A stretch of 64,000 bases of DNA from positions 1-64,000 of the forward strand of contig CAXXVV010000006.1 in NCBI GenBank assembly GCA_963678305.2. Reading direction: 5' to 3'. This document shows, in pieces, positions 18,441 through 27,144 of this stretch; the first letter of the stretch is position 1, and each line of letters begins with the position of its first letter. The position numbers and the translations under genes are program-made. The notes below the pieces were generated by a model. The model saw only the letters and a program-made list of their open reading frames with translations. It did no database searches and was not told where the DNA came from. The stretch is from G963676655 sp963678305. GTDB lineage: Bacteria; Verrucomicrobiota; Lentisphaeria; Victivallales; Victivallaceae.

Positions 18441-19409
18441 ATGGAAGCGCGAATGAAGGTCAAAGGCGCAGGTTGCTACTACCACCTGTACAACCGCATC
18501 GGCTGCGTCAAAGGCGAACACCCGTTCTCCGACGCGGACAAAGAATACGGCTTCAAACTGCTTCGATACCTCTGCGATTACTTTTTGATCGAGGTCATCT
18601 CCGCCGCCTGGATGGGCAACCATTTTCACCTCGTAGTCTACGCTCCCGGCCCCGACGAATTGCCGCCGCTCGAGGTCATCGTCAAACGCCACAACAGCTA
18701 CTACAAAGCAATGAAAAAAATCTTCAAATTCGGCCCGCGAATCCCGGTCATCAGTCTCGAAAATAAAACGCAATGCCAGGAAATCGCCCTCAAAATGATC
18801 GACATCAGCCGCTTTATGTCGGCCTGCCAACGCCAATTCACCTGCGTCTACAACGAGACCCGCAATCGCACCGGACAACTCTGGGGCGGCCGTTTCAAAA
18901 GCGTGATTCTCGAGCGCATAAACGCCCTGGCCGCCTGCGTGACCTACGTCGAACTCAACCCGGTCCGGGCCGGCCTGAAAAACTCCCCGTCGGATTACAA
19001 TTTTACCACCTGGGGCCGCTATTGCAGAAGTGGCAAACACATGTTTTACGAGAATTTTGTCAAACACATGAAGCCGAACATTACCACCGGCGACACCTCG
19101 CAATGGACTGATGCCGAACTGTTTGCGTTCTTCCGCGGCGAACTGGCCCGCATCATCACCGCGGAAACCGGCGCCTCGAGCGAAGATATCTACGCCGCGC
19201 GCGACAAAGCCCGCCAAAAAGAATCGATGCACGTACGTTTTCTGCGTCGTACCCGACACTTTACCGAAGGGGCGATTTTAGGTTCAAAACAATTCATCCG
19301 CCAAACCGGAAGCCAGTTTGATAACCCCGAAAGAATCCAGAAAAAACACCTCTCCCGAGGCACCAGTCCCACTGGAATGCTATATTGTTTTCGGAAATTA
19401 CAAGAATAA
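18441..19409 (+). CDS. REP-associated tyrosine transposase-like protein (Y1_Tnp, IS200-related)
   Basis: A 322-residue single-strand DNA transposase/nuclease of the Y1 HUH family. The HUH metal site is MGNHFHLVVYA, the likely catalytic tyrosine lies in SACQRQFTCVYNETRNRTGQ, and LWGGRFKSVILERINALAAC plus YVELNPVRAGL are typical of RAYT-type proteins, single-copy relatives of IS200 transposases. I chose the ATG at 18441 because GGAGG sits seven bases upstream and a promoter covers the earlier TTG. Codon use differs from neighbours: many codons end in C (GCC, GGC, CGC, AAC), which fits horizontal arrival. No flanking REP palindromes or insertion-sequence ends are obvious. Confidence 0.85.
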   Translation: MEARMKVKGAGCYYHLYNRIGCVKGEHPFSDADKEYGFKLLRYLCDYFLIEVISAAWMGNHFHLVVYAPGPDELPPLEVIVKRHNSYYKAMKKIFKFGPRIPVISLENKTQCQEIALKMIDISRFMSACQRQFTCVYNETRNRTGQLWGGRFKSVILERINALAACVTYVELNPVRAGLKNSPSDYNFTTWGRYCRSGKHMFYENFVKHMKPNITTGDTSQWTDAELFAFFRGELARIITAETGASSEDIYAARDKARQKESMHVRFLRRTRHFTEGAILGSKQFIRQTGSQFDNPERIQKKHLSRGTSPTGMLYCFRKLQE

Positions 19410-19454
19410 GTATGAACCGCAACTGTTTGTAAATACAGTCTAATTTAAAGATTT

Positions 19455-20180
19455 TTATTTTCCTGAACGAGAAAAATATTTGTAGCCGGGATATTCCTGC
19501 AGATTCGGCCTTGCCATTTTAACATGTGATACATGGCCGTCACACCATAGAACATTCGCTCCATTAGCGTGCCGGTCATGAATTTTGAGCGAGGAGGTAT
19601 CGGAGCCACTGTCATCAATGAACGCATATGCTCCCCATGGGGTGACGTTTGTGTTGTATGAATCGGCAATGAAAACGGTTGATGTTGGTACCTTTAAATA
19701 TGCCCCTTTTGTCGGGACATATGATTTGGGATCATTTAAATCATTTCCGTTGTAACGCAAACTGGTGGCGATATGCAAATAGTTTATGCCGTAGGCAATA
19801 TACCAATAACGGGAGATCGTATCCCGGCGATGAGGTTGGGTTATGCCGTCGGTTCCCATGGTTAGACTGTATTGCAGCATAGAGGCCGCCGGGCAAAGAT
19901 AACACTGATAATTCAGTTGATAGTCATTTTTCAACGTCCAAGCCCAGTTTCTAGTTGAATAACCGTTTACATATGGCTGCCATTGGGTATAGTATCCCTC
20001 AAAGTCATCGCGATATAACTCGTTGCAGACCCCAATTTGTTTCGCATTGCTGGCGCATTTTATTGTTTTTGCTTTGTCTCTGGCCTGATTCAAGGCCGGC
20101 AGTAGCATACTGGCGAGGATAGCGATGATTGCGATCACAACAAGCAGTTCAATGAGCGTAAAAGTCCGTTTGATTGACAT
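19455..20180 (-). CDS. Prepilin-type H-X9-DG pseudopilin (lone)
   Basis: A 241-residue pseudopilin beginning MSIKRTFTLIELLVVIAI. The ATG at 20180 has AAAGGAG at the right spacing; an in-frame start 48 bp earlier would add residues that do not fit a prepilin leader. The hydrophobic helix and ASMLLPALNQARDKAK are nearly identical to the pseudopilin at 1463. The C-terminal motif is HANGANVLWCDG (His-X9-Asp-Gly). The residue before the Phe of the processing site is Thr instead of Gly. Unlike the other two in this window it has no glycan gene beside it; it sits between a transposase and serA with its own promoter. Confidence 0.9.
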   Translation of the reverse strand: MSIKRTFTLIELLVVIAIIAILASMLLPALNQARDKAKTIKCASNAKQIGVCNELYRDDFEGYYTQWQPYVNGYSTRNWAWTLKNDYQLNYQCYLCPAASMLQYSLTMGTDGITQPHRRDTISRYWYIAYGINYLHIATSLRYNGNDLNDPKSYVPTKGAYLKVPTSTVFIADSYNTNVTPWGAYAFIDDSGSDTSSLKIHDRHANGANVLWCDGHVSHVKMARPNLQEYPGYKYFSRSGK

Positions 20181-20250
20181 AATCTGGTCTCCTTTGCAAT
20201 TATATTCCATAACATATGAATAAAACATAATGCTCTGACTTTCTATATAT

Positions 20251-20279
20251 ATTATAACAAGTCCTGGTTAATAATGCAA
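20251..20279 (-). promoter_or_regulatory. Sigma-70 promoter of the lone pseudopilin gene
   Basis: On the minus strand TTGCAT, a 17-bp spacer and TATAAT, placing transcription start about 65 bp before the ATG at 20180. Confidence 0.6.
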
Positions 20280-20290
20280 GGGGGATACAT

Positions 20291-20326
20291 AAAAAAGCCT
20301 TTCTCCATTAATTTGGAGAAAGGCTT
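20291..20326 (-). terminator. Rho-independent terminator of serA
   Basis: A perfect 12-bp stem (AAGCCTTTCTCC with GGAGAAAGGCTT) with an 8-base loop, followed on the minus strand by a T run. It lies 36 bp after the serA stop and also just upstream of the pseudopilin promoter, insulating the two units. Confidence 0.92.
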
Positions 20327-20361
20327 GTAGCATTTTGCATATCCGGATGAACCTTTATTGA

Positions 20362-21936
20362 TTACCCTTGATAATTGAACGTGCAGATATTTAACGCTCC
20401 AACTGCTTCTGAGATAGTACTCAATAATTCCTGCGGAACCGGGACATTGGTTTTGACAGTCGCCAACGCACGACTCTTTTCCAAGTCCTGCGGGGCGCGG
20501 ACGTCAACGATATTGATGCTGTTTTCACCGAGAATGCCGGCAATTTTCCCTAGTACGCCAGGCTGGTCGCCATATTCGACAAACAAGTTGTTGCCGACTG
20601 CATCCAGGTAAAGTTTGTCAAAAGCGTTGATTCTGGCAATCATCAGGTTTCCTTCGGCCAGGGTTCCCCGGATACTGACTTTGCGAATTACATCACCGCC
20701 CTGAAACAGGTCGATAGTCATTGAGTCGCCGTATTCTTTTGAGTCGTCAACTTCGCGTTCGCTGACTTTAATACCTCGAGTCTCAAAAAAATTTGCCGCT
20801 TCGGTATTATCCAGATAGGGGTCGAATTCACTGCTGATTCCAGCTGCGATAGGAGCCAGCATCCACTGCCCGTAAGGGTGGAGACTGCCGTAGAGGCTGA
20901 GTTCAATTTCAGCCGGTTGGCCGCCGTGTCCGAGGTAAGCCCGGGCAACAGAGGTAAGAATATAGGCCAGAGACTGGAAGCGGGCGTCCAGGCCATCCGG
21001 AACCCCCTTATTGACCACGGCGTTATTGATTCCCTGTTCGAAGTAAGCGATAGTTTGTTCGGCTGCTTGTCTGGCTGCATTGAAATTAGCTTCTTTGGTA
21101 CTGGCGCCAAGATGCGGCAGCATCAGATCGGCAATATCGGCCACGGATTTTTCTCCGGCCGCGTCTTTCGGGTATACATCATTGCAGAAAATAATTTTCT
21201 TTTGGGCTTTAACGGTTCTAAGGTCATCTTCATTAATAATTCCAGCCCTGGCGCAGTTTATCAGCATAGCGCCATCTTTCATGGCTTCGAAAAGCGGTTT
21301 GTTGATAGATCCGCGAGTTTCATCATTTTCCGGAATGTGCAATGAGATAAAGTCTGACTGAGCAAATATTTCAGCAACGGAACAGAGTTTTACGCCCATT
21401 TGTTCGGCGCGGTCGGCGGTGATGAAAGGATCATAACCAAGGATAGTCATATCAAAACCGCGAAGGCGACGGATCAACAAACGACCGATATTTCCGAGAC
21501 CGATGATCCCGATTGTTTTATTGGTCAGTTCGGTTCCCATGAGACTCTTTTTTTCCCAGTCACCGGCCCGGGTGGTGATGTCGCCGCGGACAATGTGGCG
21601 ACAACCGGCCAGCATCATGGCAACAACTTCTTCGGCGACCGCGTTTGAATTGGCTCCGGGAGTATTCATGACATCGATGTTTTTCCGACGAGCGTATTTA
21701 GTGTCAATGGTATTGTAACCGGCTCCGGCCCGGACAACCAGCTGTAAGCCGGGCAGGGCATCAATAACTTCCGGAGTAACTTTTTCGCTGCGGACGATTA
21801 GCACGTTTGTATCAGAATTGGCTTTGAGGAGTTCATTCAGGTCACTGTCGGCATCTTGAACAACATTATAACCATTGTTTTGCAATAATTCGGCCGCAAA
21901 TTTATCGAGTTTGGTGGGTATGAGAACTTTTTTCAT
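20362..21936 (-). CDS. serA: D-3-phosphoglycerate dehydrogenase
   Basis: Catalyses the first step of serine synthesis, oxidising 3-phosphoglycerate to 3-phosphohydroxypyruvate with NAD. The ATG at 21936 (MKKVLIPTKLDKFAAELLQN) has a GAGGAAA ribosome site; the longer reading frame begins with an unlikely extension. It gives 524 residues, the long SerA type. Visible parts: NAD site GIIGLGNIGRLL, catalytic Arg in INCARAGIINEDDL, His in LMLPHLGAST, then the allosteric substrate-binding domain and a C-terminal ACT domain (YGDQPGVLGKIAGILGENSI) that normally binds serine. A TTGCAA-N16-TATTTT promoter may lie upstream on the minus strand. A strong terminator follows. Confidence 0.95.
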   Translation of the reverse strand: MKKVLIPTKLDKFAAELLQNNGYNVVQDADSDLNELLKANSDTNVLIVRSEKVTPEVIDALPGLQLVVRAGAGYNTIDTKYARRKNIDVMNTPGANSNAVAEEVVAMMLAGCRHIVRGDITTRAGDWEKKSLMGTELTNKTIGIIGLGNIGRLLIRRLRGFDMTILGYDPFITADRAEQMGVKLCSVAEIFAQSDFISLHIPENDETRGSINKPLFEAMKDGAMLINCARAGIINEDDLRTVKAQKKIIFCNDVYPKDAAGEKSVADIADLMLPHLGASTKEANFNAARQAAEQTIAYFEQGINNAVVNKGVPDGLDARFQSLAYILTSVARAYLGHGGQPAEIELSLYGSLHPYGQWMLAPIAAGISSEFDPYLDNTEAANFFETRGIKVSEREVDDSKEYGDSMTIDLFQGGDVIRKVSIRGTLAEGNLMIARINAFDKLYLDAVGNNLFVEYGDQPGVLGKIAGILGENSINIVDVRAPQDLEKSRALATVKTNVPVPQELLSTISEAVGALNICTFNYQG

Positions 21937-22091
21937 GTTTTTCCTCATTACGGTTAATTGGTAGAAAAATATTAATTTCTTAAAAAGGTAAAATAGCATC
22001 ATCAATATTATTTGCAAATAAAGTAATAAAAATTACTCTTGAAATATTCGAGAGCTTACCATATATTTATCTGAACAATGAATGGTGATAA

Positions 22092-23996
22092 ATGAAAATT
22101 CAGACACGTTTGCTACTATATAAATCTTTATGCTTAATTCTGGTTTTAACTGCGTTGTATTGCATCTGGTTTCCATTGAAAAAGAGTTGGTTGCGATGTA
22201 CACTGGTTTTGCGTCTGGGGGATATAGGCAGGATTTTTTCAGGACGGCATTACAATCATCGAGATTTTCCGGTTGCCAGGCAGGATCGCTGGTTGTTTAA
22301 CCTCTACCGTGCTGAAATTCCGGACATAAAGCGTTATCCGCCCGGGCACCGGCGTGCAATGGCTATTCAACTTTTGAAAAGCCAGAATCGCTACCGGTAT
22401 CGGTACAGCGCCCGCAGTATGCCGGAAAAGCAGCTTGAACTGGTGGCTGAATATTCATCATTGGACCCGGATAACGGCTGGTATGATCTGGTACGTGCTG
22501 AAATTATGTGCAGGAATGCCTATAAAACAAATTACGGAGCAATCGGGGAGGTAACTGACTCGAAAAAGGTTGAACAGGCTGTGAAATATTTGAAAGCGGC
22601 TCTGCATAAGGATTTCTGCATTGATCGTGCTGACGAGTTACATCAGATCAAGCTTCAGATGTTTTCCGATCTGCCGATTTTTGAACGCCGCCAATATCAA
22701 CAGATGATCAGAAGCTATGTCCGGAGACGCTATCTTGATCTGCTGGATGTTATTCCGGCTTATGTCGATTATTTGATTCAACAAAAAAAAGTTCAACAGG
22801 CACATGAGGTTCTGGCACTTTATTTTCCGTTAATGCTGGTTTGGTGCGGTAACAGTTACAACCACTCGCAGCTTGATTCCTTTATGATGAACGCTCCCAG
22901 GCGTTTGGAGATGATAGGACAACTTTACGATAAGGCGGGATTGTCGAAGCAAAGCACTGAAATTGTTGATTCGGTTATTCCTTATTTTACTGAATTACGG
23001 CATCAATGGCAAAACGGTTTGCCGGAACAGCAGCATGTCAAGGAATTGCTTCGGCTGCACGCGGTGGATAAGGACGTTTTGTATAATTATTATCTGCCCG
23101 ATATTACTGTTGAACAACTGATGCCTTCACGCATGGCCAGATATTCGTTTTTTGACCTGGCCCTGGCGGCGTTTCTGATGTTGGCGCTCGCAACCTATGC
23201 GCTTGATTCCTTATATGATTTGCATAGTCACTGCAGTAAAGCCGCCAAACATGGCATCCAGGTTCCCGGTCCTCCGTCATATCTGAAATTACTGATTGGC
23301 TGTGTCGTGTCGATCCTGCCGCCGCTTGTCTTGTGGATACTGGTTTGCGGCTGGCCGGTTATTTCCGGTCGTGAATACAATCTGCAGTTCAATCTGGTTG
23401 GTACAATCTTTCAAACGGCCCTTGTCTGCTGGGCAGGAACAGCAATGCCGCTTTTGGCGGTTCGGTTTATCGCGGTGTCAGAATGCCGGAAGATCAACGA
23501 GGCAGTGCCGCCGTTCGATAAAAAATTATTTGTACTGGCTTATTTCGGTGCCGGGTGCTGGATGCTGCTTGGATTGTTGTTTCCGGTAATTATTCCGGCG
23601 AGCCGGGAGTGGCTGCCGGTCAGTCTGGGTTCGCGTGAATTCTGGGCGTTGGGTATAATTTGCTGGGGGCTCGTAATTTGCAGCACGGTGATTGCCGCTT
23701 TGCCGACCGAAGGCAACACCGGGTATATGTACAAAAAATATATGACTTACCGCTTTTATCTTATTTCATCCATGATTCCGATTGCGGCGGTCGCGGCGAT
23801 ATTTTTCGGTCTGGTTGTTATGCCGATGGTCTTTCAGCGCCAGGATGATTTTTTCAGGCAGGACCAACTGTTCGGCAGTGACAAAGTTTTCTTTAATACC
23901 GTGCCAGAGACGGAATCTGTGGTGAAAAAACGTAAGGTTATCATGGATTACCTGAAAAAATTTATCCGGAACAGCAAAAATAATTCAACCGGGTAA
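22092..23996 (+). CDS. Hypothetical multi-pass membrane protein
   Basis: A 634-residue protein I cannot assign to a family. One membrane helix is near the N-terminus (about 8-28), then about 320 mostly helical, charged residues with no transmembrane segments (possibly TPR-like), then roughly six helices in the C-terminal 280 residues, including LALAAFLMLALATYAL, IGCVVSILPPLVLWILVCGW, YFGAGCWMLLGLLFPVIIPA and SMIPIAAVAAIFFGLVVMPM. A large extracytoplasmic or cytoplasmic domain between anchors is the simplest reading. No catalytic motif is visible. Its last 12 bp overlap the 3' end of the convergent AraC gene. Confidence 0.65.
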   Translation: MKIQTRLLLYKSLCLILVLTALYCIWFPLKKSWLRCTLVLRLGDIGRIFSGRHYNHRDFPVARQDRWLFNLYRAEIPDIKRYPPGHRRAMAIQLLKSQNRYRYRYSARSMPEKQLELVAEYSSLDPDNGWYDLVRAEIMCRNAYKTNYGAIGEVTDSKKVEQAVKYLKAALHKDFCIDRADELHQIKLQMFSDLPIFERRQYQQMIRSYVRRRYLDLLDVIPAYVDYLIQQKKVQQAHEVLALYFPLMLVWCGNSYNHSQLDSFMMNAPRRLEMIGQLYDKAGLSKQSTEIVDSVIPYFTELRHQWQNGLPEQQHVKELLRLHAVDKDVLYNYYLPDITVEQLMPSRMARYSFFDLALAAFLMLALATYALDSLYDLHSHCSKAAKHGIQVPGPPSYLKLLIGCVVSILPPLVLWILVCGWPVISGREYNLQFNLVGTIFQTALVCWAGTAMPLLAVRFIAVSECRKINEAVPPFDKKLFVLAYFGAGCWMLLGLLFPVIIPASREWLPVSLGSREFWALGIICWGLVICSTVIAALPTEGNTGYMYKKYMTYRFYLISSMIPIAAVAAIFFGLVVMPMVFQRQDDFFRQDQLFGSDKVFFNTVPETESVVKKRKVIMDYLKKFIRNSKNNSTG

Positions 23997-24773
23997 TTGC
24001 TGGTATGGATTGTTTTTTTCGCGATACAGGGCAGGGGAAAGTTTGTGTTGTTGATGGAAAATCCGGTAGAATGAGGCAATGGAAGAATAGCCGCATTCGT
24101 GGGCGATTTCCTTGATGCTCATATCGCTTCCGGCTAAAAGGCTTCTGGCATGGTTCATTCTGCTGTTATTGATATATTTGTGCGGACTGGTTTTCAGATG
24201 TTCTTTGAAAAGTGTGAACAAATGCGGTTTGCTGACTCTGGCGTAACGCGCTGTCGCCTCAACCGATATTTCATGCTGAAACTGTTTGCCGATGAAAGTA
24301 ATCGCCCGTTGCAGAGGAGGCGGAAAAGTCAAGCCTGCTCCGGTCGTTTCAATCTGTTGAACGGCTTCCCAGTAAAGACGGGTGTAAATATATTGGGATA
24401 GTGCTTTGCTGTCGTAGTGGCCCGCATGGTAAAAACGCAATGATTGGCTGAAGAAACTGTCCATTTCACTTAAAACGTTCCATGTTGAAACGCGCGGTGA
24501 CAAGCGTTTGCTATTCTCCTTCATTCTGAACCGGAATACCATGCAGCGATATGGTTCATCGGCACTGGTACGGTGGATGGTGTGATCACCGTTGATATGC
24601 CAGAAGATCGTTCCTTTACGGTACTCCCGGTCATTGAAGAAAACCATGCCGCCAGTGAGAATCTCGATCAGTTCAGTATTTTTTTCGATGTAATACGGTC
24701 TGACGATACCGGTATCCGGTGCCGCGTAATGCGATATCATCATCAGTTCTTCCATGTTTTCCAGATTGCTCAT
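23985..24773 (-). CDS. AraC-family transcriptional regulator
   Basis: A 262-residue regulator. The N-terminal half is an AraC-type cupin (IEILTGGMVFFNDREYRKGT, then IFWHINGDHTIHR); the C-terminal about 100 residues carry two helix-turn-helix motifs (ISVEATARYARVSKPHLFTL and MSIKEIAHECGYSSIASFYR) and end with LSPALYREKNNPY. It is divergent from the sugar isomerase/oxidoreductase pair at 24999, the obvious candidate target. The gap between them contains a TATAAT box and a 7-bp inverted repeat on the target side. Confidence 0.88.
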   Translation of the reverse strand: MSNLENMEELMMISHYAAPDTGIVRPYYIEKNTELIEILTGGMVFFNDREYRKGTIFWHINGDHTIHRTSADEPYRCMVFRFRMKENSKRLSPRVSTWNVLSEMDSFFSQSLRFYHAGHYDSKALSQYIYTRLYWEAVQQIETTGAGLTFPPPLQRAITFIGKQFQHEISVEATARYARVSKPHLFTLFKEHLKTSPHKYINNSRMNHARSLLAGSDMSIKEIAHECGYSSIASFYRIFHQQHKLSPALYREKNNPYQQLPG

Positions 24774-24833
24774 TGCTTATGTTCCGGTTATTACTTCTGT
24801 AATCTTCACGCTTTCCATGTCACTCCCTACTAA

Positions 24834-24860
24834 CCACTCATCACTCATCACTCTCCACTC
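24834..24860. repeat. Short imperfect tandem repeat (CACTCAT/CACTC units)
   Basis: Repeated ACTCATC-type units between the AraC gene and the isomerase operon. Low complexity; it may be the leader of the AraC transcript. Confidence 0.35.
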
Positions 24861-24933
24861 TTTTCCTTTTTTATACTCTTTGTTAATTAATCATATTTTT
24901 TGAGAATTGCGATAATTATTTCTTGTTGTAAAC

Positions 24934-24960
24934 TATAATATATTCTTATTAATTAAGAAT
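24934..24960 (+). promoter_or_regulatory. -10 box and adjoining inverted repeat before the isomerase/oxidoreductase operon
   Basis: TATAAT at 24934-24939 is followed directly by ATTCTTA-TTAAT-TAAGAAT (24942-24960), a perfect 7-bp inverted repeat over the expected transcription start. No good -35 box stands 17 bp upstream, as expected for an activator-dependent promoter. Confidence 0.45.
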
Positions 24961-24998
24961 GCAATCGAAAAGTCAAATTTCATGCAAAGGAGCAAGTC

Positions 24999-25799
24999 AT
25001 GAAACAAAGAGACATTGCGGTGCAGTTGTATTCACTGCGCGAAGAAGCCCAGAAAGATTTCATCAAAGTACTGGAAAGAGTGGCTGATATCGGCTACAAA
25101 GCGGTTGAACCGGCCGGTTTTCACAACCTTACTCCCCAGGAATTCAAAAAGATCATCGACGACCTCGGTTTGAAGATGTATTCATCCCATACCCCGTGGT
25201 GTCGCGGCACCGATCTCAGTGAAGCAATCGATATGGCCGGAATTCTCGGTCTTGACAAAGTTGTCTGCGGTTACGGTCCGGATGATTTCAAAGATATGGA
25301 TACCATTAAGAAGACTGCTGAGACTACTAATGCCATGGTGGATATTGTTAAAGCGGCCGGACTTAAAATGTTCCAGCACAATCACGCCTGGGAATTCGAC
25401 CGCATCGACGGCAAACTGAAATATGAAATCTACCTTGAAATGGTACCGGAAGTTGAAGTTCAGATGGATGCTTTCTGGTCCGCCAACTTCGGGGCCGAAG
25501 ATCCGACCGCAATGATGAAGCAATTTGCCGACCGCATTACGCTGGTTCACCTGAAAGACGGCGTTTTCGAGCAGCCTGATGCTGAAACCAAAATGGTTAA
25601 CGGCTTCCTTGACCGTAAACTTGCCCTGGTTCCGCTTGGTACCGGCGCGATGAATTTGCCGGAAATTGTCTCGGCGGTTCCGGATTGTGTTGATAACCTG
25701 ATCGTTGAACTCGATTACTGCACGATCGATATGTTCACCGCAATCGAACAAAGCTATAAATATCTTACTTCAAACGGTCTGGCTGTTGGTAATAAATAA
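24999..25799 (+). CDS. Sugar phosphate isomerase/epimerase family TIM-barrel protein
   Basis: A 266-residue xylose-isomerase-like TIM barrel (AP_endonuc_2 fold). The start QLYSLREEAQKDFIKVLERV and segments IGYKAVEPAGF, MYSSHTPW, FQHNHAWEF, VQMDAFWSANFG, ITLVHLKDG and NLIVELDYC match the family, whose metal ligands are Glu, Asp, His and Glu at the barrel strand ends. Members isomerise or epimerise keto-sugars or inositols; the exact substrate is unknown. AAAGGAGC precedes the ATG. It is followed after 12 bp by a Gfo/Idh/MocA oxidoreductase, a common pairing in sugar catabolism. Confidence 0.88.
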   Translation: MKQRDIAVQLYSLREEAQKDFIKVLERVADIGYKAVEPAGFHNLTPQEFKKIIDDLGLKMYSSHTPWCRGTDLSEAIDMAGILGLDKVVCGYGPDDFKDMDTIKKTAETTNAMVDIVKAAGLKMFQHNHAWEFDRIDGKLKYEIYLEMVPEVEVQMDAFWSANFGAEDPTAMMKQFADRITLVHLKDGVFEQPDAETKMVNGFLDRKLALVPLGTGAMNLPEIVSAVPDCVDNLIVELDYCTIDMFTAIEQSYKYLTSNGLAVGNK

Positions 25800-25811
25800 G
25801 GATTTTTTATC

Positions 25812-26942
25812 ATGAGCGAACAGAAAAAAGTTAAAATCGGGGTAATCGGCTGCGGCATGATCAGTGACGCTTATTTCAAAGCGGCGCAGAAGTTTAATGT
25901 TATGGAAGTCGTGGCCTGTACCGACACATTTGCGGAACGTGCGGCTGAAAAAGAAGAGCTTTACGGCGCAAAAAGCATGGGGTACGACGAACTGCTGGCT
26001 TGTAAAGACATTGATATTGTCATCAACTTGACTCCACCTCTGGCTCATTCAAAAGTGGCAATGGATACTCTGAATGCCGGCAAACATTCATATTCTGAAA
26101 AACCGTTCGGAGTTGATGCCGAGGATGCGGCGAAAGTAATCAAACTCGCCAAAGAGAAGAATCTGCGTGTCGGCTGCGCCCCTGATACATTTCTGGGTGC
26201 CGGGCAGCAAACCGCCAGGAAGCTCATTGATGACGGCTGGATCGGCAAACCGCTTGCCGGTACTGCTATCGTCATGGGACGCGGTCCGGAAAAATGGGGA
26301 CAGGCTCCGTTTTTCTATGATTACGGCGGCGGTCCGATGCTGGACCTCGGTCCGTATTACATCACCGCGCTGGTCAACCTGCTTGGTCCGGCGGAGAGCG
26401 TAACCGCGGTTACCGCCAAATTCGACGATTTCCGTACTTTAGGTCCGGATGTTTCCGAAGCCTACAAAGACAAATATGAGCCTTTTGGCAAATATCCCGT
26501 GACCGTGACCACTCACCTCACCGGTGTTGTCAAATTCAAGTGCGGCGCAATCATTACGGTTATTACCAGTTTTGACGTCTACAGGCACGGCCATAGCCCG
26601 ATTGAGATTTACGGCAGCGAAGGCTCAATGCAGGTTCCCGACCCCAACACGTTTGGCGGCCCGGTCAAGGTCTTCCGTCCTGAAGTCGGCGAATGGCAGG
26701 AGATGGCGATGCCGTTCCGTTACAGCGAGAACAGCCGCAGCATTGGCGCGGCCGATATGGCCTATGGACTCTGCAGCGGGCGCAATCATCGCGCCAATGG
26801 AGATCTTGCCAACCATGTCCTGGATATCATGCTGGCTTTTGATAAATCCAGTCAATTGGGCGGTAAGTATGAGTTGACCACTACCTGTGAGCGCCCGGCG
26901 GCATTACCGCTCGGTCTTTCAGATGGTTTCCTCGACGATTGA
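25812..26942 (+). CDS. Gfo/Idh/MocA family oxidoreductase
   Basis: A 376-residue NAD(P)-dependent sugar oxidoreductase. The Rossmann motif is IGVIGCGMISDAYFKAAQ, the conserved family Lys-Pro is YSEKPFGVDAEDA, and a GGGPMLDLGPYYITALVNLL segment carries the catalytic-region Asp. These enzymes oxidise or reduce cyclitols and sugars using NAD(P). With the isomerase it probably forms a two-step pathway for one sugar, controlled by the divergent AraC protein. A strong terminator follows 21 bp after the stop. Confidence 0.9.
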   Translation: MSEQKKVKIGVIGCGMISDAYFKAAQKFNVMEVVACTDTFAERAAEKEELYGAKSMGYDELLACKDIDIVINLTPPLAHSKVAMDTLNAGKHSYSEKPFGVDAEDAAKVIKLAKEKNLRVGCAPDTFLGAGQQTARKLIDDGWIGKPLAGTAIVMGRGPEKWGQAPFFYDYGGGPMLDLGPYYITALVNLLGPAESVTAVTAKFDDFRTLGPDVSEAYKDKYEPFGKYPVTVTTHLTGVVKFKCGAIITVITSFDVYRHGHSPIEIYGSEGSMQVPDPNTFGGPVKVFRPEVGEWQEMAMPFRYSENSRSIGAADMAYGLCSGRNHRANGDLANHVLDIMLAFDKSSQLGGKYELTTTCERPAALPLGLSDGFLDD

Positions 26943-26963
26943 ACTTACTAAATGTTCATTCAG

Positions 26964-26989
26964 GCCCCGGTATTATCCGGGGCTTTTTT
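26964..26989 (+). terminator. Rho-independent terminator of the isomerase/oxidoreductase operon
   Basis: GCCCCGG-TATTAT-CCGGGGC followed by six T. A near copy of the same hairpin lies at 27117-27144. Confidence 0.92.
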
Positions 26990-27010
26990 ATTTAAACATC
27001 AAGAATTTTT

Positions 27011-27080
27011 CTAAATAATCAGACAGTTTGATTGTTTGTTTTTCTTAATGTTCTTATATTCAGTTGTTTAAGTTTGGTTT
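27011..27080 (-). repeat. Dispersed intergenic repeat, copy B
   Basis: Minus-strand core AATCAAACTGTCTGATTATT, part of a longer stretch that also resembles copy C at 28508. It lies between two convergent genes, flanked by two near-identical terminator hairpins. Confidence 0.6.
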
Positions 27081-27116
27081 GTTTGGGGGCTGCGATTGTG
27101 ATTCAGACTTTTTCCT

Positions 27117-27144
27117 GGCCCCGGTATTATGCCGGGACTTTTTT
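27117..27144 (+). terminator. Second copy of the terminator hairpin
   Basis: GGCCCCGGTATTATGCCGGG then C and a T run, almost the same sequence as the terminator at 26964. The T run overlaps the stop codon of the convergent propeller gene, so it could stop antisense read-through into that gene. Confidence 0.6.

Noticed and set aside
18408..19259. 283-codon ORF on the minus strand across the transposase
   Set aside because: It is a by-product of the C-rich third positions of the transposase; it lacks a ribosome site and any recognisable motif, while the plus-strand protein has clear HUH signatures.
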